A stretch of DNA of 64,000 nt from Niabella drilacis (GTDB lineage Bacteria > Bacteroidota > Bacteroidia > Chitinophagales > Chitinophagaceae): assembly GCF_900101395.1 (NCBI RefSeq), contig NZ_FMZO01000006.1, positions 1 through 64,000 of the forward strand. The letters run 5' to 3'. Of this stretch, positions 24,607 to 34,039 are shown piece by piece. Under the pieces are notes generated by a model. The model did not search any database and was not told the DNA's origin. It worked only from the letters and a program-made list of their open reading frames with translations. The position numbers and the translations under genes are program-made. Position 1 is the first letter of the stretch; each line of letters starts with the position of its first letter.

Positions 24607-26406
24607 TTAATAAAGAAAAATTTCCCCGGCGAGTGATTGACTTGCGCCTGCTATTGCGGGTAAGGTTTTTCCAACGCCGTTTTTCCAGTACTTGGCTGAT
24701 CCACCTTCGCTTCCACACATATACAGGTTACCATCTATCATTTTTATATCATTTACAGAGCCCCAGGTATTGAGTATATATTTTATCCCGTTTTTCCAGT
24801 ATACAGCCGGGTCACCATCCCAACCACCAACATATACGTCATTCCCCGAAACATAAATACATCTTGCGTTTGCACTTGATGTCCCATCTGTCAGCGTTCT
24901 TTCTAATACCCCATTTTTGTAGTATCTAACAATTTGATGAAAAGAAGCTATCGTTTTTACAGCACTTATATATATATCATTACCCGAAACACACATTGCC
25001 GAAAGAGCTTCTGCTCCATCTCCGACAGGATAATAAATCTCATTTTTCCAGTACCCATCCCGGTCAAGCCTATAAATATCATTACCGGAAACATAAATAC
25101 CATCGCAGCCTGAGCCTTGCAATACTTTAACTATACCATTTTTCCAATAGTTGACATGATAAGAATATTGACCATTTTGAAATACCTCCATATAGAGTAT
25201 GTGAAGATTATTGTTTTCGGCAAACATGCCATGAAATCCAACTTGGCCCTGGTTCGATACATTATTGATATACGAAGTCGTATCTGTTATCAACGCATAT
25301 GCTATTCCATTTTTCCAATATTGTGCGATATCTCTGGTAAAACCGGGAGGTAGTAGTGGGGCCTGCGGAGTATACGCTCCTCCTACGTAAACATCACTAT
25401 TAAGAACCGCAATACTCTTCGCCCAACTACCCTTTTTTTCATCAGAAAGCATAATCTGTTGGCCATTTTTCCAATATTTAGCATTCCATATATCAAATCG
25501 ATTTAAATCATTTCCCATAACATAAACATCATACACTTTAAAATTATCATTCCGGGCAACCGTTCCCCCATTTGTAGCTAATTGAAAATTGAAAGAAACA
25601 TTCCCATGCAGGGCTGGGTACTCAAACACATATTGCAAAAACGTTGGGGCTGCTTTTACTATTTTCATGCTACTGCCGTTAATAGTAAGCGTATTACCCG
25701 CTGCAGTGGGATTAAAATTTGCTCCGCTAATAGTTATCGTGTCGCCCTGCGTAATGGTTAACGGAGCTATACTGTTAATAACAGGTGCCGGAGGAACAAA
25801 AAAGCTAAAAGAAGCGTTATTTGAAAGACCAACAGCAGTTTTTACCTGTACCGCTCCGGGTGTTCGCATATCGGGAACCAATACCCTCAACGTATTGGCA
25901 TTGCCGCTTACTACTTTTGCATCAACGCCATTCATTGTCACCTTATTTGCGGATGTGTCCGCACCAAAATAGGCGCCCATTATCGTTATCGTATCTCCCT
26001 GTTGTCCTGTAGCAGGTAGAAGGCTTTCAATTTTGGGTAAAACTAAAAAAGTAAAGTCAGGGCCAACCGCTTCTTTTCCATTAACAGAAACTTTAACAGG
26101 GCCATTAGAAACCATATCCGGAACTATGGCTTTTAATGTACTAACAGTTGCCTCTATAATGCTGGCTTCTATTCCGCGCATGGTTAGTTTATTTCTAGTC
26201 ATTGTATCACTAAAGTTACTACCGTTAATCACAATGGTATCCCCCAGTTTCCCCTGCAAGGGAGTTACTGTTAGTATAGAGGGTGTGGATGGTACTGATG
26301 GCTTGATCGGGTTTGAAGGCAGTTCCTTGGTATTAGAGGCCGCTTCTTTTTTACAATCGAAAAGGAGCATCGATAGCAAAAGAAAACAAAAAGTATATTT
26401 ATGCAT
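24607..26406 (-). CDS. IPT/TIG-domain lipoprotein with YWKNG repeats
   Basis: A 599-aa lipoprotein (C18 in LLFDCKKE). Residues about 38-290 hold three IPT/TIG immunoglobulin-like domains, each with GDTI-I-GANF and VPD landmarks. The C-terminal half has about seven repeats of 35-50 residues marked by YWKNG and by SGNDIY/VYVGG, probably a beta-propeller. The lipobox is followed by Lys-Lys, the Bacteroidota surface-export type of signal, so cell-surface exposure is plausible. It precedes the metzincin gene by 53 bp on the same strand. Function unknown; binding to surface polymers or to the neighbouring proteases is conceivable only. Confidence 0.78.
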   Translation of the reverse strand: MHKYTFCFLLLSMLLFDCKKEAASNTKELPSNPIKPSVPSTPSILTVTPLQGKLGDTIVINGSNFSDTMTRNKLTMRGIEASIIEATVSTLKAIVPDMVSNGPVKVSVNGKEAVGPDFTFLVLPKIESLLPATGQQGDTITIMGAYFGADTSANKVTMNGVDAKVVSGNANTLRVLVPDMRTPGAVQVKTAVGLSNNASFSFFVPPAPVINSIAPLTITQGDTITISGANFNPTAAGNTLTINGSSMKIVKAAPTFLQYVFEYPALHGNVSFNFQLATNGGTVARNDNFKVYDVYVMGNDLNRFDIWNAKYWKNGQQIMLSDEKKGSWAKSIAVLNSDVYVGGAYTPQAPLLPPGFTRDIAQYWKNGIAYALITDTTSYINNVSNQGQVGFHGMFAENNNLHILYMEVFQNGQYSYHVNYWKNGIVKVLQGSGCDGIYVSGNDIYRLDRDGYWKNEIYYPVGDGAEALSAMCVSGNDIYISAVKTIASFHQIVRYYKNGVLERTLTDGTSSANARCIYVSGNDVYVGGWDGDPAVYWKNGIKYILNTWGSVNDIKMIDGNLYMCGSEGGSAKYWKNGVGKTLPAIAGASQSLAGEIFLY

Positions 26407-26448
26407 ATAAGGTTACGATTAATGCTTCCGGATAACTCCTGCAGTTCA

Positions 26449-27045
26449 CTATGGGAAGCTAAAGGGAATGCTTCCTCCGCAGTTGAGATATGTCTTTATA
26501 AAATTTGTAACAACCCCATTTGCTAAATTCTTGACAGACACATCATAAAATCCATCCTCAAAAATAAATACGGGAGTTTGTCCCAATGGTGCTACGTTAT
26601 AAGAAGCTATCAAAGAATTATTTTTAGACACACTATATTGTATGGTGACTGTGGTGTAATTATTCCTGAATGACATACCTCCGGCACCATACAACTGGAT
26701 ATTCTTTAGTGTAGTGGTATTGGGAGAAACCGCTATCGTATAATCCGTATTGGTTACTACTTTATTTTGAAGACAATTATAAACCACATAAATGTAGTAG
26801 CGTTTTGCATCAAGATTTACCAGCAGCGCCTCTCCTTTTGAGTCTGTGTAAAAACTATATGCATAGTTCGTTCCATTTACCCAATCCGACTCCGTATTAT
26901 ATAAATATACCCTGGCACCGGATACCAGGTCTCCATTTTTATCGGCAACTTTCAATTGCAATTGCGTAGGCAACTCTTTGTTTTCTTTAGCACAGCCCCA
27001 AACGGCCATGAAAAAAACACAACCCACATATTTTAAAATATTCAT
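26449..27045 (-). CDS. Lipoprotein with carboxypeptidase-like beta domain
   Basis: A 198-aa lipoprotein (C18 in AVWGCAKEN). Residues about 28-90 (LQLKVADKNGDLVSGARVYLYN then DSKGEALLVNLDAKRYYIYV) resemble a carboxypeptidase regulatory or transthyretin-like beta sandwich. The remainder is beta-rich with no known motif. It is followed after 42 bp by the IPT/TIG lipoprotein gene on the same strand and is probably the first gene of that unit. Role unknown. Confidence 0.68.
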   Translation of the reverse strand: MNILKYVGCVFFMAVWGCAKENKELPTQLQLKVADKNGDLVSGARVYLYNTESDWVNGTNYAYSFYTDSKGEALLVNLDAKRYYIYVVYNCLQNKVVTNTDYTIAVSPNTTTLKNIQLYGAGGMSFRNNYTTVTIQYSVSKNNSLIASYNVAPLGQTPVFIFEDGFYDVSVKNLANGVVTNFIKTYLNCGGSIPFSFP

Positions 27046-27099
27046 GCTTGTATCATTTTAGAACAACTTTACAATATGACCTTCAGGTAAGAACTATTG

Positions 27100-27321
27100 T
27101 TATCTAAACTCTACTTTTTGAATGGCCCCATACTTGGAAGCATAGGCCCGGCAGTAAGTAATGGCATCTTCAAAGCTTCGGGTTTCACCAATTTTATTAT
27201 ACCGACCACCAAAAAAACCATCCTCATATTCCTCGCATATAAATTTGCCTGATGATTCCCAAATTCTGTAGGTATTCCAATAGCTGCTACCTGATGTTTT
27301 GATTGAAATCTTCTTTTCCAT
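27100..27321 (-). CDS. Small hypothetical protein
   Basis: A 73-aa protein without signal peptide or membrane segment. It reads as an alpha/beta domain (ISIKTSGSSYWNTYRIW, FICEEYEDGFFGGRYNKIGE, SFEDAITYCRAYASKYG). Its composition is A+T-rich like the neighbours. I recognise no family. It lies 54 bp upstream of the lipoprotein gene at 26449-27045. Confidence 0.5.
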   Translation of the reverse strand: MEKKISIKTSGSSYWNTYRIWESSGKFICEEYEDGFFGGRYNKIGETRSFEDAITYCRAYASKYGAIQKVEFR

Positions 27322-27447
27322 AATTATTCTTATTACTGCTCTAAAAAAAAATTAATTTGAAGTCACATTACAATGTTTTTCATATTTTGAGAAGCGGTTA
27401 TATTTTGTTAATCATGAAGCCCTGCATTACATAAAACAGGGTGCCCG

Positions 27448-27927
27448 TTACTGCTCCACCAAACTTCCTGTTAGTTTTGTATTTTGGTAATCGGATACAT
27501 TCGACAAATCGATTTTCAGTTTGCCGTTTGTTACGGTTACGGATACCGTGCCCTTGTTGGCATGGTACCAGGTACCGACGCCATCAAAAATTTCTATACC
27601 CGCCTGTGTGCTTTGCAAATCGTTGGCATAATTGCCTACAAATACCGGGTATTGGCCTGAAGTGGTGGGCTTTGTTTTAAACCCTACTACAATTTGTGCC
27701 TTTGAGGCGGCATCCTTTGCCATTAACCCCGGGACACCCATACTTACATCCTTACTTACCCATATAGTGGATGTGGCCGTATAACCAGAACTGTTTACCT
27801 GCCATTTTGATGTAGCAGGTGGCGGCGTTGCTGGTTTATCTTCAGCTTTATCTTTTTTACAGCTTTGCAGCAAAAAGCAACCGGTAAGCACCCATAAGGC
27901 GGCAATGATTTTCTTTCTCATATTCAA
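27448..27927 (-). CDS. Lipoprotein of unknown function
   Basis: A 159-aa lipoprotein (C23 in FLLQSCKKDK) with a Pro/Ala-rich linker and a beta-rich domain (SKWQVNSSGYTATSTIW and onward). The Lys-Lys-Asp after the lipidated cysteine suggests surface export. I recognise no family. It is at the upstream edge of the accessory stretch, divergent from the sensor kinase gene. Confidence 0.68.
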   Translation of the reverse strand: MNMRKKIIAALWVLTGCFLLQSCKKDKAEDKPATPPPATSKWQVNSSGYTATSTIWVSKDVSMGVPGLMAKDAASKAQIVVGFKTKPTTSGQYPVFVGNYANDLQSTQAGIEIFDGVGTWYHANKGTVSVTVTNGKLKIDLSNVSDYQNTKLTGSLVEQ

Positions 27928-28219
27928 TTCATGTTTCGCCTACTCTCTTCGATTTTCGGCTTCCCCGATTGTTTTAAAATACGCTTCCGGGACCGTTGCA
28001 AAGATTGCCGCTGTGGCTGGTATACACGCTCAAAAAATCGCACAGGGCCAGCCAACCGGTTGTGGCAGGCTTTTGTAATAACCCGGAATCTACCCGCTCA
28101 TAAAACACAGTTGGTCTTTGTGCCTTCAAAATAATAAACACAGCGCACCGATCCTTATTTGTTTTCACCAAGCGGAAAAAAACACGCACCAAACGGAAAA
28201 TTGCTTATCAAAAGCTTTG

Positions 28220-28227
28220 TATTTTTG
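28220..28227 (+). promoter_or_regulatory. -7 box abutting the sensor kinase start
   Basis: TATTTTTG matches TAnnTTTG exactly, with only four bases before the ATG at 28232. TTG at 28201-28203 is 16 bp upstream. If used, the transcript would have little or no leader. Confidence 0.4.
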
Positions 28228-28231
28228 AATA

Positions 28232-28750
28232 ATGAGACCGGGACTAACGATACTGCTGCTGGTATTTTTATACCATGCCTACGGGCAAAAGCAGTTACCG
28301 GCCGTTGTTGCCAACACCTACACCCTTACCGAAGCGGATGGCTTCCCTGGCTTTAACTATACACACACTTTTGAATACCAGGCTTCCGGTAAAATATATG
28401 CCACAGATTTTTTTGGCAACCTGCATATTACCGGTAATAACTTTATAAAATCATTACCCGGCTTTACCAATATTACGAACGAAACCGTGTTACAAATACG
28501 GCCGGGCAATGAATTATGGATCTATGAAGATCCGATGAAGATCTTCATCATAAAAAATGATACGCTCTGGAAAGTAGTTGAACATAAAGACAAACTGATT
28601 CCCGTATACGATTACCCCCGCAGTGACCGGCTTTTTGCCCTGAAAACCACAGAAACATCACTGGTATTATATGAATTTAAAGAGTATCAATGGCTGGCCA
28701 TTGGTGATACGCCATTACCCCCGCTATTCCACTCACAGACCCGAACGTAG
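28232..28750 (+). pseudogene. N-terminal fragment of a sensor histidine kinase (frameshifted)
   Basis: The reading frame gives 172 aa with a signal peptide (1-18, ending YHAYG) and the first blades of a periplasmic propeller sensor (EADGFPGFNYTHTFEYQASGKIYATDFFGNLHITG). It stops at TAG 28748. From 28708 the other frame reads YAITPAIPLTDPNVVFF and continues directly into the kinase at 28819. The two frames share 28708-28747, which contains CCCCC at 28718-28722; one extra C restores a single protein of about 1009 aa, the usual length for this sensor type. Confidence 0.7.
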
Positions 28751-28818
28751 TTTTTTTTAAAAACGACCACCTGGTTATCTCTTTTTCCCAGCCGGGCGGC
28801 AGCCGCAAATTTTATGGA

Positions 28819-31260
28819 ATGGATTTCGTGCAGCACCAGTTGCACGATCTTGGCACACTTTCACTCCCTGAATATTCCTTGGGTTTCCCGCTTTTGTACA
28901 ATGGAAGCCTAAGGGAGAACCGGGCATTGAAAAAGTCTTTTTCAGATTTTATTGCCGCTCGTACCGGCAGGCGGCGCCCCCTCACACCGGAATATTTTCG
29001 CAACTATTTTACCAATACAGATTTCAACACCCAGTATATATTTTCATATGGGAGGGGGCTTTATGAACATTTAGTCGTTGACAGCAGTCATATACTCCCC
29101 GCCACAATAGTATTTGAAGCAAAAGACAAGCTGAATGCCACAAAGGTAAATCCTGCCTATCCATACCTGACCGTACTAACCGCCAATAAACCCCTGCGGG
29201 TGTTTCCCTATATAAAAAAATACCCGCATATCTATGATCATGATAACGCCAGGAATATTTTTGCCCTGGGGCAGGACGATGCCGGGCGTATATGGGCCGG
29301 TAATTATCAAAGCCAACTCAGCATCATTAATCCGGCAAAACCGGAACAGCCCGTGGTAGCATTAAAAAAGCAGCCCTACCCTTTTATGAATGCATCCCTG
29401 AACCACAACGGGAAAATGTACTTTGTTGGTGAATATATAAATGGAGGTCTTTTACAATACGACCAGCAGGGCAATATGCGCAAGCTGCACCCCGCTCTTT
29501 CTACTACGGGATACTACCTCTATCTTGCCCCCAGGAACGGGAACCTGTACTTTGCGTCTGCCGCCCCGGGCTACCCGGTTTTCTATTGTGCTGCCGGGGA
29601 ACTGCAAAAAGCGTTCATTCACTGGAAACGGCTGGACTCCACCGTCGGGATCAATCCTCCGCTTGGAATAAGATCCATTACGGAAGATACACTGGGGCGC
29701 CTGTGGATGGGCCACCCGTATAAAGGATTTGCCGTTTACGATCCGGCGGTACAAAAGGGCGCCACCTACCATACCAGCAATGACGAAACACCCATCGGCT
29801 TTGTCAGCAGCCTCACCGATAAAAAGGGAACTGTATGGATGGGCAGCGATGATCACGGGCTTTGGTATTACAATGATTATAACAAACCCGCCACCCCGCA
29901 AAACATTCACCAGGTAAGCCACCCCCTGCTGAATACGGTAAAACGCATTACCGCAATGGCCATTTATAAAAACTGGCTGGTGCTGGGTTGCTATAACAGG
30001 ATCTGCCTGCTGAACCTGGACAGTTTTTATCAAAAAAAGAAAACGGTGCTCCGGTACCTTAACCCGCAGGAAACGGCTTTTACCAGCTTTACCGAACAAA
30101 ATACGATGCTGGTCTCCAAAACAGATGGATCCTTATGGTTCAGCACCAGCGATATGCTGTACCAGTGGGACATCAGCACCTGGCTGCAGCTGCCTCAATA
30201 TAAGGTAAGCCTTTCAGGTTTTTTAGCGCACGACAGTACCCGCATAGCACTCAATCCCTCAAAGGCCTTGCAACTGAATGCCGGATTGAGTAGTTTTGAC
30301 CTGCTCTTTGAATACCTGAGCCCGGATGGTTTGCCGCGTTATACGCGCACAGCAATGGTGCGGCAGGGCGACCGCCCTGTTTACAGTGAGCCTGGAATGC
30401 AAAGCCGGTTCTCTTATCAGAATTTAAACAGCGGCACTTATACATTTTATGCGGAGGTTTTTGAACAGGACGGCAGTACCAGCACTTACCGGTACCGTTT
30501 TTCCATCCACCAATACATCTGGCAGCAATCCTGGTTTTGGGTAATCATCTCCTTTTTATTCCTGGCGCCATTTCTTCTCTGGCTCAACGCATTGCGCAAA
30601 AAGGCATTACAGGCAAAAGAGATCAGCCACCTCAACGTGGTATCGTTAAGCAGCCAGTTCCGTCCCCATTTTATTTTAAATGCTTTAAATGCCATTGGCG
30701 CCGACCTTAAGGACAAACCCGGGGCCGAAAGCCTGATCAGCCGGCTGGGGGAAAGCATTAACCTGATCTTTAACTATACGCTTCAGAAAAAAGTATACCA
30801 CCCGCTCAAAAATGAATGGACGCTTGTTGAGAATGTCATCCAGATCCACCGCATCATTTACCTGCCCGACCTGGAGGTAACCTATATCAACAAAGAGTTG
30901 CTTGAAACATACAAAGCGTTTGATCTTCCGTTGGGGATCCTTGAAATAAATGTTGAAAATGCGCTGCTGCATGGACTCCGCAATAAACAAGCGCCACCAT
31001 ACAATCTTTTGCTCGAAATAAATGCCGATGCAAACAACCTGTATTTTACTATTACAGACAACGGCATCGGTATGCAAAGATCCATGGCCATCAGCAGTTA
31101 TAAAAAACATGGAAGCGGAACCAGGAATATCAACAGCATCCTTGAAATACTCAACCGGTTTAACCGGGATAAAATAGAGATCCATTACGAATCGGATGCA
31201 GCCGTGGGCGGAACAACGGTAAGGATCAGGATCCCTTTAAAATACCAGTATAAATATTAA
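28819..31260 (+). CDS. LytS-type sensor histidine kinase, C-terminal part
   Basis: An 813-aa frame, open back to 28708. It contains the rest of the beta-propeller sensor (repeats such as DDAGRIWAGNYQ, DTLGRLWMGHPY, DKKGTVWMGSDD), a Y_Y_Y-like domain, one membrane helix (about 565-588) and a His_kinase/HATPase module: phospho-acceptor H617 in FRPHFILNALN, N-box LEINVENALLHG and G-box DNGIGM. This is the two-component pair class in which a periplasmic propeller senses a ligand and the kinase acts on a LytTR regulator. The regulator gene follows 37 bp later. Because the signal peptide lies in the other frame (28232-28750), the kinase is intact only if the frameshift is an error or is bypassed. 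Confidence 0.82.
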   Translation: MDFVQHQLHDLGTLSLPEYSLGFPLLYNGSLRENRALKKSFSDFIAARTGRRRPLTPEYFRNYFTNTDFNTQYIFSYGRGLYEHLVVDSSHILPATIVFEAKDKLNATKVNPAYPYLTVLTANKPLRVFPYIKKYPHIYDHDNARNIFALGQDDAGRIWAGNYQSQLSIINPAKPEQPVVALKKQPYPFMNASLNHNGKMYFVGEYINGGLLQYDQQGNMRKLHPALSTTGYYLYLAPRNGNLYFASAAPGYPVFYCAAGELQKAFIHWKRLDSTVGINPPLGIRSITEDTLGRLWMGHPYKGFAVYDPAVQKGATYHTSNDETPIGFVSSLTDKKGTVWMGSDDHGLWYYNDYNKPATPQNIHQVSHPLLNTVKRITAMAIYKNWLVLGCYNRICLLNLDSFYQKKKTVLRYLNPQETAFTSFTEQNTMLVSKTDGSLWFSTSDMLYQWDISTWLQLPQYKVSLSGFLAHDSTRIALNPSKALQLNAGLSSFDLLFEYLSPDGLPRYTRTAMVRQGDRPVYSEPGMQSRFSYQNLNSGTYTFYAEVFEQDGSTSTYRYRFSIHQYIWQQSWFWVIISFLFLAPFLLWLNALRKKALQAKEISHLNVVSLSSQFRPHFILNALNAIGADLKDKPGAESLISRLGESINLIFNYTLQKKVYHPLKNEWTLVENVIQIHRIIYLPDLEVTYINKELLETYKAFDLPLGILEINVENALLHGLRNKQAPPYNLLLEINADANNLYFTITDNGIGMQRSMAISSYKKHGSGTRNINSILEILNRFNRDKIEIHYESDAAVGGTTVRIRIPLKYQYKY

Positions 31261-31297
31261 CGTTTACGATTTAAGACACCCATTAAAAATAAACGCA

Positions 31298-32065
31298 ATG
31301 CAAGCAACGCCCTCCTCCTTAACCTACCTGATTATTGAAGACAGTCTTAAAGTTTGTTATGGTATTAAGGAACGCATGAATGATTTTACAAACTGGGAAT
31401 GCAGCGGTTTTGCCCACCATGTTGAAGACGCAAAAAAAATGATTGAAGCCCGCCGGCCCCTGCTCATTTTCCTGGACTGGGCATTAAAAGGGGGAAGCGC
31501 CTACGAAGTGCTTTGCCATGTTACCAACCTGCAGCAGTACGACCCTTACATTATTTTCAACACCGGCTACCAGAGCGAAAACCCCGAAATTCCGCAGGAA
31601 ATTATTAACAACTACCGGATCGATAAATACCTGGTAAAACCCTTATGGGAGAACCTGAGACTAAACCTGCCGCAATACCTGCAGGAAGCCGTATCAAAAG
31701 CGGGCAGCTTAACGAAAAAAAAGGCCACCATCTGGCTGACAGATATTTTCAAAAACCGGCACCATGTCCTGCTGGAGGATATGGTTTGCGTACAGCAGGA
31801 TCCTGAAAATTCTTATTATAAGGTTCTGTATTTTACGAACAACACCGGCATCTATGTAAAAATTTCGTGGCAGGAGATCAGCGGGCTGTTACAAAGCCAT
31901 GGCATCCATTATTTCATTACCAACAGTAAGGAGCATATCGTTATTAAAAACCATATCCGGTCCTATAAATGCCCCTACGTACGACTGAATTGTTTTAGCC
32001 AGAAAATTGAAGTGGTAAAGAACAAACTTTCTGCTTTTGAAAAATGGATGGCAGAACCGGAGTGA
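31298..32065 (+). CDS. LytTR-family response regulator
   Basis: A 255-aa cytoplasmic regulator. The receiver domain (about 8-125) has acidic E14/D15, the phospho-acceptor D60 in LLIFLDWALKGG and K114 in YLVKPLW. The C-terminal domain (about 145-250) is a LytTR DNA-binding fold (RHHVLLEDMVCVQQDPENSYYKVLYFTNN). It should be phosphorylated by the upstream kinase and control surface or carbohydrate genes; targets are unknown. It ends before a bidirectional terminator at 32096-32116. Confidence 0.88.
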   Translation: MQATPSSLTYLIIEDSLKVCYGIKERMNDFTNWECSGFAHHVEDAKKMIEARRPLLIFLDWALKGGSAYEVLCHVTNLQQYDPYIIFNTGYQSENPEIPQEIINNYRIDKYLVKPLWENLRLNLPQYLQEAVSKAGSLTKKKATIWLTDIFKNRHHVLLEDMVCVQQDPENSYYKVLYFTNNTGIYVKISWQEISGLLQSHGIHYFITNSKEHIVIKNHIRSYKCPYVRLNCFSQKIEVVKNKLSAFEKWMAEPE

Positions 32066-32095
32066 ACGACCCCGGAAAACAGGGCATATAAAAAA

Positions 32096-32126
32096 GGGCG
32101 CCTTACCCAGGCGCCCCGTTTATTTT
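32096..32126. terminator. Bidirectional terminator between response regulator and DUF4293 gene
   Basis: GGGCGCC (32096-32102) and GGCGCCC (32110-32116) form a 7-bp stem with a 7-nt loop. A runs on the left and a T-rich stretch on the right would serve both convergent genes. Confidence 0.7.
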
Positions 32127-32138
32127 ACCGGATGTATT

Positions 32139-32555
32139 TTATCGCAGCCTGTTCAGGTCCCGGATCAGTTTCTGATCCCTGCGGATACCCTTTAATGCAA
32201 AAAAGAAGCCCACTACTACCAGTAAGCTCAGGATCGCCGTAATGGCTATTCCGCCGGTATGAAATTCTCTGATATAGCTGGCATACAATGCAATCAATCC
32301 TACTGAAGCGATCAGCCCCAGGAAGGTCAGCTGCAGTTGCTGCTTCCGGTTCTTATACAGGAAAATCGTGATCAATCCCAGTGCTGCAACAGCACCCGTC
32401 AGCAGGGTGAGCCAGATATTGCTTGCCGCATTCATATCCGCACCGGCGACACCTTCGGTGCCGTTTACCGTACCGTTATAAAAAGGAAATTTAAACGTAA
32501 GTCCGGCACAGATCACGGACAATAATAACCATAGTGTTTGTTTTCTTTGGATCAT
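32139..32555 (-). CDS. DUF4293 family membrane protein
   Basis: A 138-aa inner-membrane protein beginning MIQRKQTLWLLLSVICAGLTFKFPFY, the typical start of DUF4293, with four hydrophobic helices and a basic C-terminus (RRDQKLIRDLNRL). The family is common in Bacteroidota and uncharacterised. It lies 69 bp downstream of glyA on the same strand; a 7-bp-period tract fills that gap. Confidence 0.82.
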   Translation of the reverse strand: MIQRKQTLWLLLSVICAGLTFKFPFYNGTVNGTEGVAGADMNAASNIWLTLLTGAVAALGLITIFLYKNRKQQLQLTFLGLIASVGLIALYASYIREFHTGGIAITAILSLLVVVGFFFALKGIRRDQKLIRDLNRLR

Positions 32556-32569
32556 TTTATACAGTTTAA

Positions 32570-32604
32570 GGTTTGGAGGTTAAAGTTTGAGGTTACCATC
32601 AAAC
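32570..32604. repeat. Degenerate 7-bp-period tract between DUF4293 gene and glyA
   Basis: The sequence steps as AGTTTAA, GGTTTGG, AGGTTAA, AGTTTGA, GGTTACC: five heptads sharing a GTT core. Similar tracts lie at 33934-33957, 43264-43370 and around 7400-7690. Confidence 0.5.
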
Positions 32605-32624
32605 CATCAACCACAAACAATAAA

Positions 32625-33905
32625 TTAAGATAGCTCCGGGTACAGCGGGAACTGTTGCATAAATGCTTTCACTTCTTCTTTTACTGATGCGATCACGTTT
32701 TCGTCGTCCGCATTCATCAGCACCTTGTCGATCAGTTCTGCTACCTGCGTTACGTCGGCCTCCTTCATTCCCCGCGTGGTTACAGCCGGAACCCCTACAC
32801 GGATACCGGAAGTTACGAACGGAGATTTATCATCAAACGGCACCGCATTCTTGTTTAAGGTGATATGCGCTTTGTCCAGCGTTTCCTGTGCTTTTTTACC
32901 GGTCAGGTTTTTATTGCGCAGATCGATCAGCATCAGGTGGTTGTCCGTACCATCACTGATCAGCTTATAACCCTTATCTACAAAGGCTTTCGCCATTGCC
33001 TGGGCATTGGCGATGATCTGTTTGCCGTAGGTCTTCCAGTCATCGGATAAGATCTCTCCAAAGGCCACTGCTTTTGCGGCAATAATATGTTCCAGCGGCC
33101 CGCCCTGCATACCCGGGAAAACGGCCAGGTCCAGCAGTTGGCTCATGGTACGCGTATTTCCTTTAGGGTCTTTATGTCCCCAGGGATTTTCAAAATCATT
33201 CCGCAGCATGATGATCCCGCCACGGGGACCGCGCAGGGTTTTGTGCGTGGTGCTGGTTACGATATGACAATGCTCAAACGGATCGTTCAGGAGTCCGGCA
33301 GCGATCAAGCCCGCCGGATGCGCGATATCGGCCATTACCAGCGCCCCTACTTTGTCGGCAACCGCGCGAATGCGGGCATAATCCCAGTCGCGGCTGTAAG
33401 CAGATGCGCCGCAAATGATCATCTTCGGCTTTTCTGCGAGGGCTTTTGCCTCCAGGTCTTCATAATCTACCAGTCCGGTTTCCTTTACCACTCCATAGGA
33501 AATCACCTGGTAGTGTTTTCCGCTGAAGTTTACCGGGCTGCCATGGGTCAGGTGACCGCCCATGCTCAGGTTCAGTCCCATGATCTTATCGCCGGGATTG
33601 AGGGCCGCAAAGAATACAGCGGCATTGGCCTGCGCCCCGCTATGCGGCTGCACATTGGCCCAGCCCAGGTTAAATACCTTTTTTAGCCGGTCGATCGCAA
33701 GCGTTTCGATTTCATCCACGATCTCACAACCACCATAATAGCGTTTGCCGGGATAGCCCTCTGCATATTTATTGGTTAGTACGGTTCCCATGGCCTTAAT
33801 AACGGGCAGGGAAGCAAAATTTTCTGAAGCGATCAGTTCAATGCCATTGCGCTGGCGGTCTAATTCCTTATTAATAAGGTCAAATACTGTATTATCCTGT
33901 TGCAT
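32625..33905 (-). CDS. glyA: Serine hydroxymethyltransferase
   Basis: A 426-aa PLP enzyme interconverting serine and glycine with tetrahydrofolate, the main source of one-carbon units. Hallmarks are [29 protein letters not shown] and the PLP lysine K222 in [14 protein letters not shown]. Length is normal and the start is fixed by conservation of the N-terminus. A TAACTTTG box ends 5 bp before the ATG, so the transcript may have almost no leader. Neighbouring genes are unrelated; convergent or flanking 7- and 8-bp-period tracts lie on both sides. Confidence 0.97.
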   Translation of the reverse strand: MQQDNTVFDLINKELDRQRNGIELIASENFASLPVIKAMGTVLTNKYAEGYPGKRYYGGCEIVDEIETLAIDRLKKVFNLGWANVQPHSGAQANAAVFFAALNPGDKIMGLNLSMGGHLTHGSPVNFSGKHYQVISYGVVKETGLVDYEDLEAKALAEKPKMIICGASAYSRDWDYARIRAVADKVGALVMADIAHPAGLIAAGLLNDPFEHCHIVTSTTHKTLRGPRGGIIMLRNDFENPWGHKDPKGNTRTMSQLLDLAVFPGMQGGPLEHIIAAKAVAFGEILSDDWKTYGKQIIANAQAMAKAFVDKGYKLISDGTDNHLMLIDLRNKNLTGKKAQETLDKAHITLNKNAVPFDDKSPFVTSGIRVGVPAVTTRGMKEADVTQVAELIDKVLMNADDENVIASVKEEVKAFMQQFPLYPELS

Positions 33906-33910
33906 GGCGC

Positions 33911-33918
33911 AAAGTTAA
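33911..33918 (-). promoter_or_regulatory. -7 box abutting glyA start
   Basis: The minus strand reads TAACTTTG, exact for TAnnTTTG, with the ATG at 33905 five bases downstream. No TTTG is found at -33. Confidence 0.45.
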
Positions 33919-33933
33919 GGGGCGGGAAGGATG

Positions 33934-33957
33934 TTGAAAAGTTTATAGGTTGAAAAG
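33934..33957. repeat. Short 8-bp-period tract upstream of glyA
   Basis: GTTGAAAA, GTTTATAG, GTTGAAAA and the start of GTTGGAAA follow each other, about three and a half units of an 8-bp step with a GTT core. It is the upstream counterpart of the tract at 32570. Confidence 0.4.
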
Positions 33958-34039
33958 TTGGAAAGGGCCGATCCCGACCCGCAAAAATGCGTGGCAGCAA
34001 GATCAATAATGGCCCAGGCAGGCATGATCTCTGTTTAGC

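Noticed and set aside
20460-27927. The A+T-richer stretch as a prophage or integrative element
   Set aside because: No integrase, capsid, terminase, relaxase or tRNA target was found, and no direct repeats at its borders were noticed.
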